Source: Oryzomonas sagensis | GTDB taxonomy: Bacteria; Desulfobacterota; Desulfuromonadia; Geobacterales; Pseudopelobacteraceae | Assembly: GCF_008802355.1 (NCBI RefSeq) | Contig: NZ_VZRA01000001.1 | Span: 1,640,502-1,701,635 of the forward strand | DNA: 61,134 nt | Direction: 5' to 3' | Shown: one piece after another, positions 1 to 8,175 of the stretch | Position numbering within the stretch: the first letter of the stretch is position 1 | Layout: every line of letters starts with the position of its first letter | The notes under the pieces: model-generated | Seen by the model: the letters and a program-made list of their open reading frames with translations, nothing else | The model's database searches: none | Told to the model about the DNA's origin: nothing | Program-made: the position numbers and the translations under genes

Positions 1-435
1 TCATTTCATGAGATGCAGGTTGCATGATCTACAATACTGATGATGCTTGAAAATAGGAGGTAGCACATTCATAACAATTTGATATATATAATAAAAATTA
101 AATAGTACGTCGCAATATACCTGGAGGTACTCCCTGCCGGTCGTGGTTCATCGCACCGTGTTGCGATGAACCACGGGGATTGCACAGCAGCATTTGTGGC
201 TCTATGCGAATTTTTGCGAGAAGTAATGCACTATGTATACCGAACGGAAATTTATATGTATATGTCTGAATTTATTATATTTTATCAGGGTGAGTCAGAA
301 GGTGTCTGCGGCCCTTGTGCAACGATAGTTGCAAGCTGGTCAGAGAAATACGACAGAAGCGTGTGCCAGAAAGGAGATACTCCCCTATGAAAACAATGTG
401 GCAGGTGCAATAAATATTGCTCTTTGGTCGACTGA
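1..435. other. Non-coding AT-rich leader before bioB
   Basis: This stretch is AT-rich, especially near 75-110, and shows no convincing gene. It holds the perfect hairpin at 142-175, a weaker inverted repeat around 314-335 (TGCAAC / GTTGCA), and a very short ORF at 387-413 behind an AAGGAG. The open frame at 166-390 has no Shine-Dalgarno and resembles no family I know. The region is probably the end of an intergenic space plus the bioB promoter region. Confidence 0.5.
142..175. repeat. Perfect 14-bp inverted repeat (hairpin)
   Basis: Arms 142-155 and 162-175 are exactly complementary around the 6-base loop CCGTGT. No T-run follows on either strand, so it is not a standard intrinsic terminator. 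It could be a REP-type hairpin, a structured RNA end, or a terminator for a gene left of the window. Confidence 0.7.
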
Positions 436-467
436 TAGTAAACGTAGCGTGGAGCTGTGGTTGACAA
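436..467 (+). promoter_or_regulatory. Candidate BirA operator / bioB promoter region
   Basis: TAGTAAACG (436-444), a 14-base spacer, then GGTTGACAA (459-467). This is close to the proteobacterial BirA signal TTGTAAACC-N14/15-GGTTTACAA. The right half-site also contains TTGACA (461-466), which is 17 bases from TATTGC (484-489), so operator and promoter would overlap, as in known biotin operons. That promoter would start transcription almost on the Shine-Dalgarno, so the true promoter may lie a little upstream. The assignment rests on the match and on position directly before bioB. Confidence 0.5.
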
Positions 468-505
468 TGGCGATGAGTCGTGATATTGCACGCAGAGGAG
501 GAATC

Positions 506-1498
506 ATGAAAGATACTATGCAAAAGCTGGCCGACTCTGTGATCTCGGGTTATCGTCTTGATCGCGACGACGCCGTGCGCCTTGGAGATGTCGAGGGGGC
601 TGAGTTCTACCGGTTGCTGGCCGAGGCGGGCCGCATTCGGGAACATTTTGTCGGCAGGGCGGTAACGCTCTGTTCGATCATCAACGCCAAATCGGGAACC
701 TGCCCCGAGGACTGCGCATTTTGCGCCCAGTCCGCCCACCATTCGACCCAGGCCGCGGCGTATCCGCTTGTGGACGAGGAGCAGATGATCAGTTGCGCCA
801 AAAGCGCCGAGCAGCACGGCGCTTCCTGCTACGGCATCATCACCAGCGGCACGGGGATCGGGAACAGGGATGAACTGGAGCGGATCTGCCGCACCCTGGA
901 GCGCATTCGCCGGGAAGCGGGCATTGCGCCGTCGTGCTCTCTGGGGATCATCGATTATGAGACCGCCTGCCTTCTCAGGGATTCGGGCATGGTGACCTAT
1001 CACCACAACCTGGAAACCGCGCGCAGTTTTTTCCCGAACATCTGCAGCACCCATGATTACGAGCAGGATGTGGACACGGTCCGGGCCGCCAAGCGCGCCG
1101 GCCTCAAGGTCTGCTGCGGCGGCATCTTCGGGCTGGGGGAGACCTTTGCCCAGCGCGTCGAGATGGCCCTGACGCTGCGCGAACTGGGGGTGGATTCCAT
1201 CCCGGTCAATTTCCTCGACCCGGTGGAAGGCACCCGCCTTGAGCATGCGGACTTCCTGACGCCGCTGGAGTGCCTCAGGACCATCGCCGTGTACCGCTTT
1301 CTCTTGCCCGACCGGCAGATAACGGTTTGCGGCGGCCGCGAGAAAAACCTGCGCGAGTTGCAGTCGTGGATCTTCATGGCCGGCGCCAGCGGGATGATGA
1401 CCGGCAATTATCTGACCAAGGCCGGCCGGAATCCTGCCCTTGACCGCCAGATGGTGGCTGACCTCGGGCTGACCGTTGCGCCCTGCGGGTGTTCTTGA
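506..1498 (+). CDS. bioB: Biotin synthase BioB
   Basis: A radical-SAM enzyme that inserts sulfur into dethiobiotin, the last step of biotin synthesis. The cluster motif CPEDCAFC lies about 60 residues in, followed by the family signature CAQSAHH. The 330-residue product has normal BioB length. The frame is open further upstream, but ATG 506 is chosen because GAGGAGG (495-501) sits just before it and the protein then begins as BioB proteins do (MKDTMQKLADSVISG). bioD follows after 126 bases on the same strand, so the two are probably one transcript, possibly under BirA control from the operator at 436-467. Confidence 0.97.
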   Translation: MKDTMQKLADSVISGYRLDRDDAVRLGDVEGAEFYRLLAEAGRIREHFVGRAVTLCSIINAKSGTCPEDCAFCAQSAHHSTQAAAYPLVDEEQMISCAKSAEQHGASCYGIITSGTGIGNRDELERICRTLERIRREAGIAPSCSLGIIDYETACLLRDSGMVTYHHNLETARSFFPNICSTHDYEQDVDTVRAAKRAGLKVCCGGIFGLGETFAQRVEMALTLRELGVDSIPVNFLDPVEGTRLEHADFLTPLECLRTIAVYRFLLPDRQITVCGGREKNLRELQSWIFMAGASGMMTGNYLTKAGRNPALDRQMVADLGLTVAPCGCS

Positions 1499-1624
1499 GC
1501 CAGGGGCTCGCCGGAAGAGTCGCCGCCGTTCCGCCGCGCCCATGTGCGTGCTCCGTGCGGCCGTTTTTTCAGGATTCGGGTGATCTCGGCATGGATTTAT
1601 ATTCCATTGAATCAGGGAGTCGTC

Positions 1625-2341
1625 ATGGGTAAAGGCATATTTGTAACCGGCACCGATACCGGCGTGGGCAAGACCATCGTGACCGCCGTCTTGGCGCGGC
1701 TCCTGCGGATGCGGGGCATCCGCGTCGGCGTCATGAAACCGGTGACCAGCGGCTGCCGGGAGGTGGAGGGAGAGCTGGTCTCCGATGACGCACTTCTCAC
1801 GTGCCAGGCCGCGGGCATCTCCTGCAGCGGGGACGTTACCCCCTACCTGCTCCGGGAGCCGCTGGCCCCTGCCGAGGCGGCAAAGATCGACGGCATCGCG
1901 ATCGAATTCGCCCGGATTCGGGAATCCTTTGATCGTCTGACAGCGGCGTACGACTTCGTGATCGTGGAGGGGGCCGGAGGACTGATGGTGCCGCTGGTCG
2001 GCGGATTCCTCATGGCGGATCTGGCACGGGAGCTGGACCTGCCGCTGCTGGTGGTGGCGCGCCCCAATCTGGGGACCGTCAACCATACCGTGCTGACCTG
2101 CTTTGCCGCCCAACAGATGGGTATTCCGGTCTCCGGGGTCATCATCGACAATTTTCCCAAAGAGCCGGACCTGGCCGAACGGAGCGCGCCCCATTATATC
2201 GGTTCCCTGTGCGGAGCGCCGGTGCTTGGCGTCTGGCCCCATGAGGCCGCCTCCGACCAGGCGGCGGCAGTGGAAGGTCTGGCCGCCTGGTTGGACCGAC
2301 AGCCGGAAACGGCCATTGTACTGAGGGAGTTGGGGGTCTGA
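1625..2341 (+). CDS. bioD: ATP-dependent dethiobiotin synthetase BioD
   Basis: It closes the ureido ring of dethiobiotin from DAPA, CO2 and ATP, the step before BioB. The protein opens with GKGIFVTGTDTGVGKT, the BioD P-loop, and carries VEGAGGLMVPL in mid-protein, also typical. Length is 238 residues, normal for the family. The open frame begins at 1544, but ATG 1625 puts the P-loop at the usual N-terminal place and has AGGGAG a few bases upstream. A strong terminator follows at 2461-2496. bioA, bioF and other biotin genes are not in the window. Confidence 0.96.
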   Translation: MGKGIFVTGTDTGVGKTIVTAVLARLLRMRGIRVGVMKPVTSGCREVEGELVSDDALLTCQAAGISCSGDVTPYLLREPLAPAEAAKIDGIAIEFARIRESFDRLTAAYDFVIVEGAGGLMVPLVGGFLMADLARELDLPLLVVARPNLGTVNHTVLTCFAAQQMGIPVSGVIIDNFPKEPDLAERSAPHYIGSLCGAPVLGVWPHEAASDQAAAVEGLAAWLDRQPETAIVLRELGV

Positions 2342-2460
2342 AGCGGGGAAGGGCAGGGGGCAGGGCGGGCAGTCGTCAGCCGGCCGGTTACCGTCGGCTG
2401 ATTGCCGCCAAGGGGATGGCCCGATGGCCTTGTCCCCCGGAAATATGGCAATGGAACGGA

Positions 2461-2496
2461 AAAACCCCGCCAATGGTGCTTGGCGGGGGTTTTTTG
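2461..2496. terminator. Intrinsic terminator between bioD and glt operon
   Basis: AACCCCGCCA and TGGCGGGGGTT form a stem with T-rich flanks on both strands. The site lies between two convergent units, bioD and the minus-strand glutamate synthase operon, and could stop both. Confidence 0.85.
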
Positions 2497-2522
2497 TGGC
2501 GCGGATCGAATCGTGAAGCGAA

Positions 2523-3269
2523 TTACCTGGGCATGGGACAGTACATGTTGCCGTAGGGGCGCTTGCTGCGGGGCAGCACCTTGACGAACCGCTCCTTGAG
2601 CACCTCGTGTACATCGAGTTTGAAATCCCGGCAAAACTCGGCGACGTATCCTTCCAACTCCGCTCGATCATGGTCGTCCAACTCGAAAACGCCGACCTCC
2701 TTGGCCAGGCGGGACTCATCCACGCCGCCGCGCACGTAGATCACGCCGCCGTGCATGCCGGTGCCGAACAGATAGCCATGCTTGTCCTTTGCCGGGTCGT
2801 CGGTGAACATGCCCAGGAGGATCAGCACGCCGCCGGCCATGTATTCGCCGAAGAAGTCGCCCGCCTTGCCGCCGGCAATCAGCACCGGCTTGTTTTCCTG
2901 GTAGGACTTCATGTGGATGCCGACCCGGTACCCCACATCCTTCCTGATGTGGATCCTGCCGCCGCGCATGCCGTAGCCCAGGACGTCGCCGGCGTGACCG
3001 TGGACGATGACCTTGCCGGCGTTCATGGTGTTGCCGATATTGTCCTGGCCGTTCTCGTTCACGATGATGGTTGCGCCGTTCATGAATGCGGCCAGATCGT
3101 TACCCGGGACGCCGTTGATGGTGATGGTCACCGGCTTGTTGATGCCGTCGCCGATGAAGTACTGGCCGTTGACGTTGTTCAACTCGATCTGGTCCGTACC
3201 GGCCAGCACCGCCTCGCGTATGGTGGTGTTGAGATCCCGGTAGTAGATTCCCTGCGCGTTTATCTTCAT
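2523..3269 (-). CDS. Glutamate synthase alpha-subunit domain 3 (GXGXG), stand-alone
   Basis: This 248-residue protein is the GXGXG beta-helix domain that forms the C-terminus of bacterial GltB, here encoded separately as in the archaeal-type enzyme. Repeated glycine-rich turns are visible (HGHAGDVLGYGMRGGRIHI, AGGKAGDFFGEYMAGG). The domain is structural and holds the glutaminase and synthase domains in register. It is last in a five-gene minus-strand operon. ATG 3269 has AAGGAG just upstream. The 152-base gap to the preceding gene is filled by the palindromic repeat at 3281-3420. The C-terminus includes about 60 residues beyond the glycine repeats. Confidence 0.93.
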   Translation of the reverse strand: MKINAQGIYYRDLNTTIREAVLAGTDQIELNNVNGQYFIGDGINKPVTITINGVPGNDLAAFMNGATIIVNENGQDNIGNTMNAGKVIVHGHAGDVLGYGMRGGRIHIRKDVGYRVGIHMKSYQENKPVLIAGGKAGDFFGEYMAGGVLILLGMFTDDPAKDKHGYLFGTGMHGGVIYVRGGVDESRLAKEVGVFELDDHDRAELEGYVAEFCRDFKLDVHEVLKERFVKVLPRSKRPYGNMYCPMPR

Positions 3270-3280
3270 ATAAGCTCCTT

Positions 3281-3420
3281 AACAGGCCGTTGAAAAACCC
3301 AGGTTGTTCAAAAATAGTCAGATCGTCGCACCCGGAGAAGGCCCTGAGGAGGCGTAGCAGCGCTACGCCGCACGAAAGGGCCTTCGAGGATGGCGGCGAG
3401 ATGGCTGTTTTTCAACAACC
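3281..3420. repeat. REP/MITE-like palindromic element inside the glt operon
   Basis: About 140 bases of nested palindromes. GTTGAAAAAC (3289-3298) is inverted at 3407-3416 (GTTTTTCAAC), GAAGGCCCT (3337-3345) at 3377-3385, and the core GGCGTAGC/GCTACGCC (3351-3369) has a 3-base loop. It fills exactly the gap between two operon genes and stops at the Shine-Dalgarno of the downstream gene. From memory, similar elements recur in Geobacter genomes; I did not check this by search. Confidence 0.85.
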
Positions 3421-3421
3421 G

Positions 3422-4534
3422 CTAAACGTTTCCTTCCACCATGGCGATGACCGGCTCTCCCCCCCGCGGCGTCCAGATGCGGGCAGGAGCGGGGCATATC
3501 TCGCGGATGGCCGACTCTTCGGAGGCCATGTAGACGAAGTCGTCCTTTTCGGCGCAGACGAGCGGCCGCAGCTTGACCCGGTCATTGAGCCCGATCAGCC
3601 CCTTGTTGCTGGCGAACAGGATGGCGAACGGTCCGTTTAAGAGGGCGCTGCCGTAAATCTGGCGGATGGCGGTATAGAGATCCCGCTCGTTCTGGGGGAG
3701 CTGATCGATCAGCGACCAGAAGGGGGGCGCCAGGGCGGTGCAGGCCAGTGCGGGCGACAGCCCGTGCTTGCGGATCAGCAGGTCGAGCGTGTAGGCCACC
3801 ACCTCGGTGTCGGTCAGCATGGTGCACAGGTAGCCGTACATCTCCAGGTAGCGCTTGTTGATGCCGTAGGACGAAATTTCGCCATTGTGGACGATGGACC
3901 AGTCCAAAAGGGTGAAGGGGTGTGCGCCGCCCCACCAGCCGGGGGTATTGGTGGGAAAACGGTTGTGGGCGGTCCAGATATGGCCGCTGTACTCCTCGAG
4001 GCGGAAAAACTCGGCGATCTCTTCGGGAAAACCGACCCCCTTGAAAGCGCCCATGTTTTTGCCGGAGGAAACCACAAAGGCCCCTTCGATCTCGTGGTTA
4101 ATGGCCATGACGTGGCGGACGATGATGTCCGAGTCGGTCATGCCCTGGTATTCCACCGCTTCCCGGTACTCGTCGGTCTCCAGAGGGGTGACGAAATAGC
4201 GCTTGAACACCGGAGGATTGGCGATCGCCCTGGTGCGGCGGGTCGGAATATCTTCCTGCAGTTCGATGTGGAAGTTCGCATCCAGATATTCCTCGGCCAG
4301 TTGCAGGGCCATGGCGTTCTCGTACATGAGGTGAAAGGCGTAGAACTCCTTGAACTCCGGATAGATGCCGTAGGCGCCGAAACCGCCTCCCAACCCGTTG
4401 CCCCGGTCGTGCATGAGCGAGATGGATTTGATGATCACCGAGCCTTCGACCCGGGTCCCCTTTTTGGAGATGAAGCCGGTCAGGCCGCAGTTGGAAATGT
4501 CTTTCTGGAAGATGTGGGTAGGTTGTGGTTTCAT
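3422..4534 (-). CDS. Glutamate synthase glutamine amidotransferase domain (GltB1-type)
   Basis: A class II glutamine amidotransferase domain of 370 residues that would release ammonia from glutamine for the synthase. The nucleophile is probably the Cys in DISNCGLTGFI at residue 16, so the first 15 residues would need to be removed or tolerated. Other family segments are the AHNRFPTNTPGWWGGAHPF stretch and VHNGEISSYG. It matches the GltB1 part of split, archaeal-type glutamate synthase. ATG 4534 has AAGAGGA upstream. It lies between the FAD subunit and the GXGXG subunit in the same operon. Confidence 0.93.
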   Translation of the reverse strand: MKPQPTHIFQKDISNCGLTGFISKKGTRVEGSVIIKSISLMHDRGNGLGGGFGAYGIYPEFKEFYAFHLMYENAMALQLAEEYLDANFHIELQEDIPTRRTRAIANPPVFKRYFVTPLETDEYREAVEYQGMTDSDIIVRHVMAINHEIEGAFVVSSGKNMGAFKGVGFPEEIAEFFRLEEYSGHIWTAHNRFPTNTPGWWGGAHPFTLLDWSIVHNGEISSYGINKRYLEMYGYLCTMLTDTEVVAYTLDLLIRKHGLSPALACTALAPPFWSLIDQLPQNERDLYTAIRQIYGSALLNGPFAILFASNKGLIGLNDRVKLRPLVCAEKDDFVYMASEESAIREICPAPARIWTPRGGEPVIAMVEGNV

Positions 4535-4568
4535 AGATGGTCCTCTTAGAGGTTTTTCAATAGCCTGC

Positions 4569-5879
4569 TTAATGTCCCGCCGCCCGCGCGGCGCGCCCGT
4601 TATCGGCCACTTTTCCCTGGGGCGCGAAAAGTCTGTTCCTGATCTCCTTGGAGAGCTGGAGGAATCCGAAATCAGGTGTGAGCAGGCTCTCCCTGAAGGG
4701 GGTCATGTCGACCTTTTCCCGGATCAGGCCGGAGAAGATGCCGGCCCGGTCGACGTTTCCCACCAGCACCGCGCCCACCAGGAGGTTGTCCTGCAACACG
4801 ACCTTGCGGTACTGGTAATTCTGGATGTCCTGATAGGTATGGATCTCATACTGGGCCGGGTCCTTGGGGTTGGTGACCCCCATGGAGATGGTGGAGACCT
4901 TGAAGAACTCGATGGAGTTCATGGCCAGGCCCCCCGCATATTCCTTCGTCCCGCCGGCCATGGCGGCACCGGCGATGTCTCCCTGAATGTAGGCGTCGGG
5001 CCAGATCGGCATGGGGTTCTTCTGCCCGCTGAAGAAGTCGGCCGCCTCGGCCACATCGCCGGCGGCATAGATATCCTTGCCGGAGGTCTGCATCGTCGCA
5101 TCCACCACGATGCCGCGGTTGACCTCGATGCCGCTCCCCTTGAGGAAGGTTGCAGCCGGGCGTACGCCGATGGCCACGACAACGGTATCACAGGGAATGA
5201 AGTCACCCGACTTGAGGGTTACGCCGCTGATCTCCGCCCCGTCCCCTTCGATACGGACGACCGTGTCCTCGGTGATGACGTCGATGCCGTTGGCCTTCAT
5301 CTTGCGGGCCACGATTTTGCCGGCCGGCCGGTCGAAGGCCGAGGAAAGGACCCGGTCGGCCAGCTCGACGACGGTCACCGACTTGTCCAGCAGGTTCAGC
5401 CCCTCGGCAGCCTTGAGGCCGATCAGGCCGCCGCCGATGACCACGGCGCGGTTGATGTCCGGGGCGATGCCTTTCAGCTTGGCAGCGTCTTCCCAAGTAG
5501 TGAAGGTGAAGATGCGGTCCTTGCCGGACATCCCTTCGATGGGTGGGATGAACGGGTCGCCGCCGGTGGCCAGCAGGAGCTTGTCGTAGGCGATGGCGTC
5601 GCCGCCGGCCAGTTTGACCTTCTTGGCCTTGGTATCCACCCCTACGACTTCCGATGCCAGCAGCAGATTGATGCGGTTTTGGGCGTAGAAGTCATCCGGC
5701 AGATAGGCCATGCGTTTCTCGTTGATCAGGCCGCCCAACAGGTAGGAGATCAGTGGCCGGCCATAGACATTATGCTTTTCCCGCGATATGACCGTGATAT
5801 TGCCCTGCTGGTCCCGCTCGCGGATGGCGCGGATAGCGCCCACGGCAGCTACGGAGTTGCCGACGATTACGTAGTTCAT
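4569..5879 (-). CDS. FAD/NAD(P)-dependent oxidoreductase, glutamate synthase electron-input subunit
   Basis: A 436-residue pyridine nucleotide-disulfide oxidoreductase fold. It has an N-terminal dinucleotide site (VIVGNSVAAVGAIRAI), a second one (AVVIGGGLIGLKAAEGL) and the C-terminal FAD motif (GKDIYAAGDVAEA). In the split glutamate synthase it would pass electrons from NAD(P)H through the neighbouring ferredoxin to the FMN subunit. Its ATG overlaps the stop of the ferredoxin gene by four bases, so the two are translationally coupled. The redox-active CxxxxC of true disulfide reductases is absent, in line with a simple NAD(P)H dehydrogenase. Confidence 0.9.
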   Translation of the reverse strand: MNYVIVGNSVAAVGAIRAIRERDQQGNITVISREKHNVYGRPLISYLLGGLINEKRMAYLPDDFYAQNRINLLLASEVVGVDTKAKKVKLAGGDAIAYDKLLLATGGDPFIPPIEGMSGKDRIFTFTTWEDAAKLKGIAPDINRAVVIGGGLIGLKAAEGLNLLDKSVTVVELADRVLSSAFDRPAGKIVARKMKANGIDVITEDTVVRIEGDGAEISGVTLKSGDFIPCDTVVVAIGVRPAATFLKGSGIEVNRGIVVDATMQTSGKDIYAAGDVAEAADFFSGQKNPMPIWPDAYIQGDIAGAAMAGGTKEYAGGLAMNSIEFFKVSTISMGVTNPKDPAQYEIHTYQDIQNYQYRKVVLQDNLLVGAVLVGNVDRAGIFSGLIREKVDMTPFRESLLTPDFGFLQLSKEIRNRLFAPQGKVADNGRAARAAGH

Positions 5880-6325
5880 TTCTGGCTCCCCTCCCTGTAC
5901 ACGAGTGCCCGGTTGGGGCAGGCGTCAACGCAGGCCGGCGACTTCCTGTCCGGGCAGAGGTCGCACTTGTTGGCCTTTTTCTTCTTGAGGTTGCGCTGGA
6001 TGGCGCCATAAGGGCAGGCCATCACGCATGACCAGCATCCCACGCACTGTTCGGTGTCGATGCGCACGACCCCTTCGGCATTTTTCTGGATGGCGCCCGA
6101 GATGCACGCCCGCAGACAGTCCGGCTCGTCGCAGTGCCGGCAGGTGGTCGAAAGGGAGATGATCCCGCCGTGCAGCTCCTCCACCGTACAGCGGGAAATG
6201 GGACGTTCCGGCTCGTGGAGAAAGGCCTTGACCGGGTCTTTCGAGAGGGAATGCTCGGTGACGCAGCCCACCTCGCACAGGTGGCAGCCGATGCAGGCAT
6301 CTTCAATGGTGTAGATTCGTTTCAT
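5876..6325 (-). CDS. Polyferredoxin subunit (4Fe-4S) of split glutamate synthase
   Basis: A 149-residue iron-sulfur protein with four cysteine clusters: CIGCHLCEVGC, CRHCDEPDCLRAC, CVGCWSCVMAC and CDLCPDRKSPACVDAC. It resembles electron-transfer subunits of the HycB/DmsB kind and probably links the NAD(P)H dehydrogenase subunit to the FMN subunit. It starts three bases after the upstream gene and overlaps the downstream one by four bases, so it is in the core of the operon. Confidence 0.92.
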   Translation of the reverse strand: MKRIYTIEDACIGCHLCEVGCVTEHSLSKDPVKAFLHEPERPISRCTVEELHGGIISLSTTCRHCDEPDCLRACISGAIQKNAEGVVRIDTEQCVGCWSCVMACPYGAIQRNLKKKKANKCDLCPDRKSPACVDACPNRALVYREGSQK

Positions 6326-6328
6326 GGT

Positions 6329-7858
6329 CTATTCTCCAGCCGGCATGACGCCGAGCAAGTTCATATCCTTCTCCGTCAACCCGACGGCACGCAGTTTGTA
6401 ACGGTTGCCGCGCAGCGACTCCAAGGCGTTCAACCCCATGCCGCCCAGAATCTCCTTCATCTCGTGCCCCCAGGCGTGGACCAGGTTCACCAGCTTCTCG
6501 GCGCCGATCTCCGGGTTGAGGCGTTTGGCCAGGTAGGGGTTGTTGGTGGTGATCCCCCAGGGGCACTTGCCGGTGTAGCAGCGCTGGCACAGAGTGCAGC
6601 CCATGGCCAGCAGGGCGGAGGTCCCCAGGTTGATGGCGTCGGCGCCCAGGGCGATGGCCTTGATGGCGTCGCCGGAATTGCGTACGCCGCCGCCGACCAC
6701 GATGGACACCTGATTACGGATACCTTCATCCCGCAACCGGGAGTCTACCGCCGCCAGGGCCAGTTCCATGGGGATGCCCACGTTGTCGCGGATTACCTGC
6801 GGTGCGGCGCCCGTACCGCCGCGGAACCCGTCGATGGTGATGATGTCGGCGCCGGCCCGGGCCACGCCCGAGGCGATGGCGGCTATGTGGTGCACGGCGG
6901 CGATCTTGACCGACACCGGCTTGGTGTAGTTGGTGGCCTCTTTCAGGGCGTAGATCAACTGGCGCAGGTCTTCGATGGAGTAGATGTCGTGGTGCGGCGC
7001 CGGCGAGATAGCGTCGGAGCCCATAGGGATCATGCGGGTCTCGGATATCTGGTCATCGACCTTTTCGCCCGGCAGATGACCGCCGATACCCGGTTTGGCA
7101 CCCTGGCCGATCTTGATCTCGATGCCGACCCCGGCATTCAGGTAGTGTTCGCTGACGCCGAAACGGCCCGAGGCCACCTGAACGATGACGTTTTTGCCGT
7201 ATTTGAAGAGATCCTTGTGCAGGCCGCCCTCGCCGGTATTGTAGATCGTGCCCAGTTCCTGGGCTGCCGCGGCCATGGCGCGATGGGCGTTCAGGTTCAG
7301 GGCGCCGTAGCTCATGGCCGAAAAGATGAAAGGATACTCCAGGGTGAGCTGGGGGGATAGTTTGGTCTCCAGCTCCGGCTTCCCGGTTTTCTCGTTGTGG
7401 ACGACTTCGATACGGTCAGGTTTTTTGCCCAGATAGGTGCGCAGTTCCATCGGCTCGCGAAGCGGATCGATGGAAGGGTTGGTTACCTGCGATGCGTCCA
7501 GAAGCAGGTGGTCCCAGTAGATAGGATACTTGGCCGGGTTGCCCATGGCTGTCAGCAGGATGCCGCCGGTATCGGCCTGGGCATACACGTTGCGGATATG
7601 GGCTGCGGACCAGGACTCGTTCTTTTTGAACGTCTCCTGATTGGAACGGATGGTGATGGCGCCGGTGGGGCAGAGCGCCGAACAGCGGCGGCAACCGATA
7701 CAGAGCGTATTGTCTTCTGCCACGCGGTCATCGGTTTCCACGTAGCTGTGAACCTCGTAAGCACACTGGCGGACGCATACCTTGCAGCGGATGCACTTGG
7801 GGTCGCTACGTTCGATCACGAACTCGTTGAATGATTCGTTGACGGATTTATAAAGCAC
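6329..7858 (-). CDS. Glutamate synthase FMN domain with N-terminal ferredoxin (GltB2-type)
   Basis: First gene of the operon, 509 residues. The N-terminus has two 4Fe-4S motifs (CIRCKVCVRQC, CIGCRRCSALCP), then the FMN-binding synthase barrel with the GAKPGIGGHLPG loop and DGFRGGTGAAP. A C-terminal cysteine set (CTLCQRCYTGKCPWGI) holds the 3Fe-4S-type cluster. It combines 2-oxoglutarate and ammonia to glutamate. The start is GTG at 7858, supported by GGAGGAGG eight to ten bases upstream. A sigma-54 promoter lies about 100 bases upstream (7965-7980), which fits nitrogen control. Confidence 0.95.
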   Translation of the reverse strand: MLYKSVNESFNEFVIERSDPKCIRCKVCVRQCAYEVHSYVETDDRVAEDNTLCIGCRRCSALCPTGAITIRSNQETFKKNESWSAAHIRNVYAQADTGGILLTAMGNPAKYPIYWDHLLLDASQVTNPSIDPLREPMELRTYLGKKPDRIEVVHNEKTGKPELETKLSPQLTLEYPFIFSAMSYGALNLNAHRAMAAAAQELGTIYNTGEGGLHKDLFKYGKNVIVQVASGRFGVSEHYLNAGVGIEIKIGQGAKPGIGGHLPGEKVDDQISETRMIPMGSDAISPAPHHDIYSIEDLRQLIYALKEATNYTKPVSVKIAAVHHIAAIASGVARAGADIITIDGFRGGTGAAPQVIRDNVGIPMELALAAVDSRLRDEGIRNQVSIVVGGGVRNSGDAIKAIALGADAINLGTSALLAMGCTLCQRCYTGKCPWGITTNNPYLAKRLNPEIGAEKLVNLVHAWGHEMKEILGGMGLNALESLRGNRYKLRAVGLTEKDMNLLGVMPAGE

Positions 7859-8175
7859 TTTCTACCTCCTCCGGTACAGACCGGGTTCCTGCGCAGAACG
7901 GGGCGCGCGGCCGCTGTCATCGGCATGCCGAAAGCTCATGGGCTGACAGCGAACTATTTGCTTAAGCAACCATTGTGCCCGAAAAAACAGTTGCGGCTAA
8001 GGTGGGACCATGAGTATTATTACCCCTTGAAATAGTGGGGAATTTGCCGGTTGTCTCCCCGCCCGACCCTGCCGCGGTTTCATGGCGTTCGGCGTGGAGT
8101 GCTTCGTTTTTGCCGATTTTGAGTTGTTTAACTACACAAGTGTGTACGGGCGGCGCCTGCGCGCCTCGGGTCGCA
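7859..8175. other. Divergent intergenic region glt operon / sensor kinase
   Basis: This 317-base region separates two diverging units. On the minus side it has the Shine-Dalgarno for the GTG start (about 7865-7873) and the sigma-54 promoter at 7965-7980. On the plus side I see no clear promoter for the kinase. An ORF that runs on from the kinase to 8035 is not supported by a ribosome binding site. Confidence 0.6.
7965..7980 (-). promoter_or_regulatory. Sigma-54 promoter of the glutamate synthase operon
   Basis: On the minus strand the sequence reads GGGCACAATGGTTGCT, matching TGGCACr-N4-TTGCw. GG (7979-7978) and GC (7967-7966) are separated by exactly 10 bases, the -24/-12 spacing. Transcription would start near 7955, giving a leader of about 97 bases to GTG 7858. 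Confidence 0.8.

Noticed and set aside
166-390. 74-residue ORF near the window start
   Set aside because: No ribosome site; begins inside the perfect hairpin; composition unlike a gene of this genome.
387-413. Eight-codon ORF (MKTMWQVQ) behind AAGGAG, possible leader peptide for bioB
   Set aside because: No link between its codons and biotin, no terminator/antiterminator pair seen, and too short to support alone.
275-2719. 814-residue minus-strand open frame across bioB and bioD
   Set aside because: It is the antisense reading of two clear genes in GC-rich DNA, with low-complexity sequence rich in His, Arg and Gly and no ribosome site.
4398-6011. 537-residue plus-strand open frame
   Set aside because: Antisense to the amidotransferase and FAD subunit genes of the glutamate synthase operon; no family resemblance.
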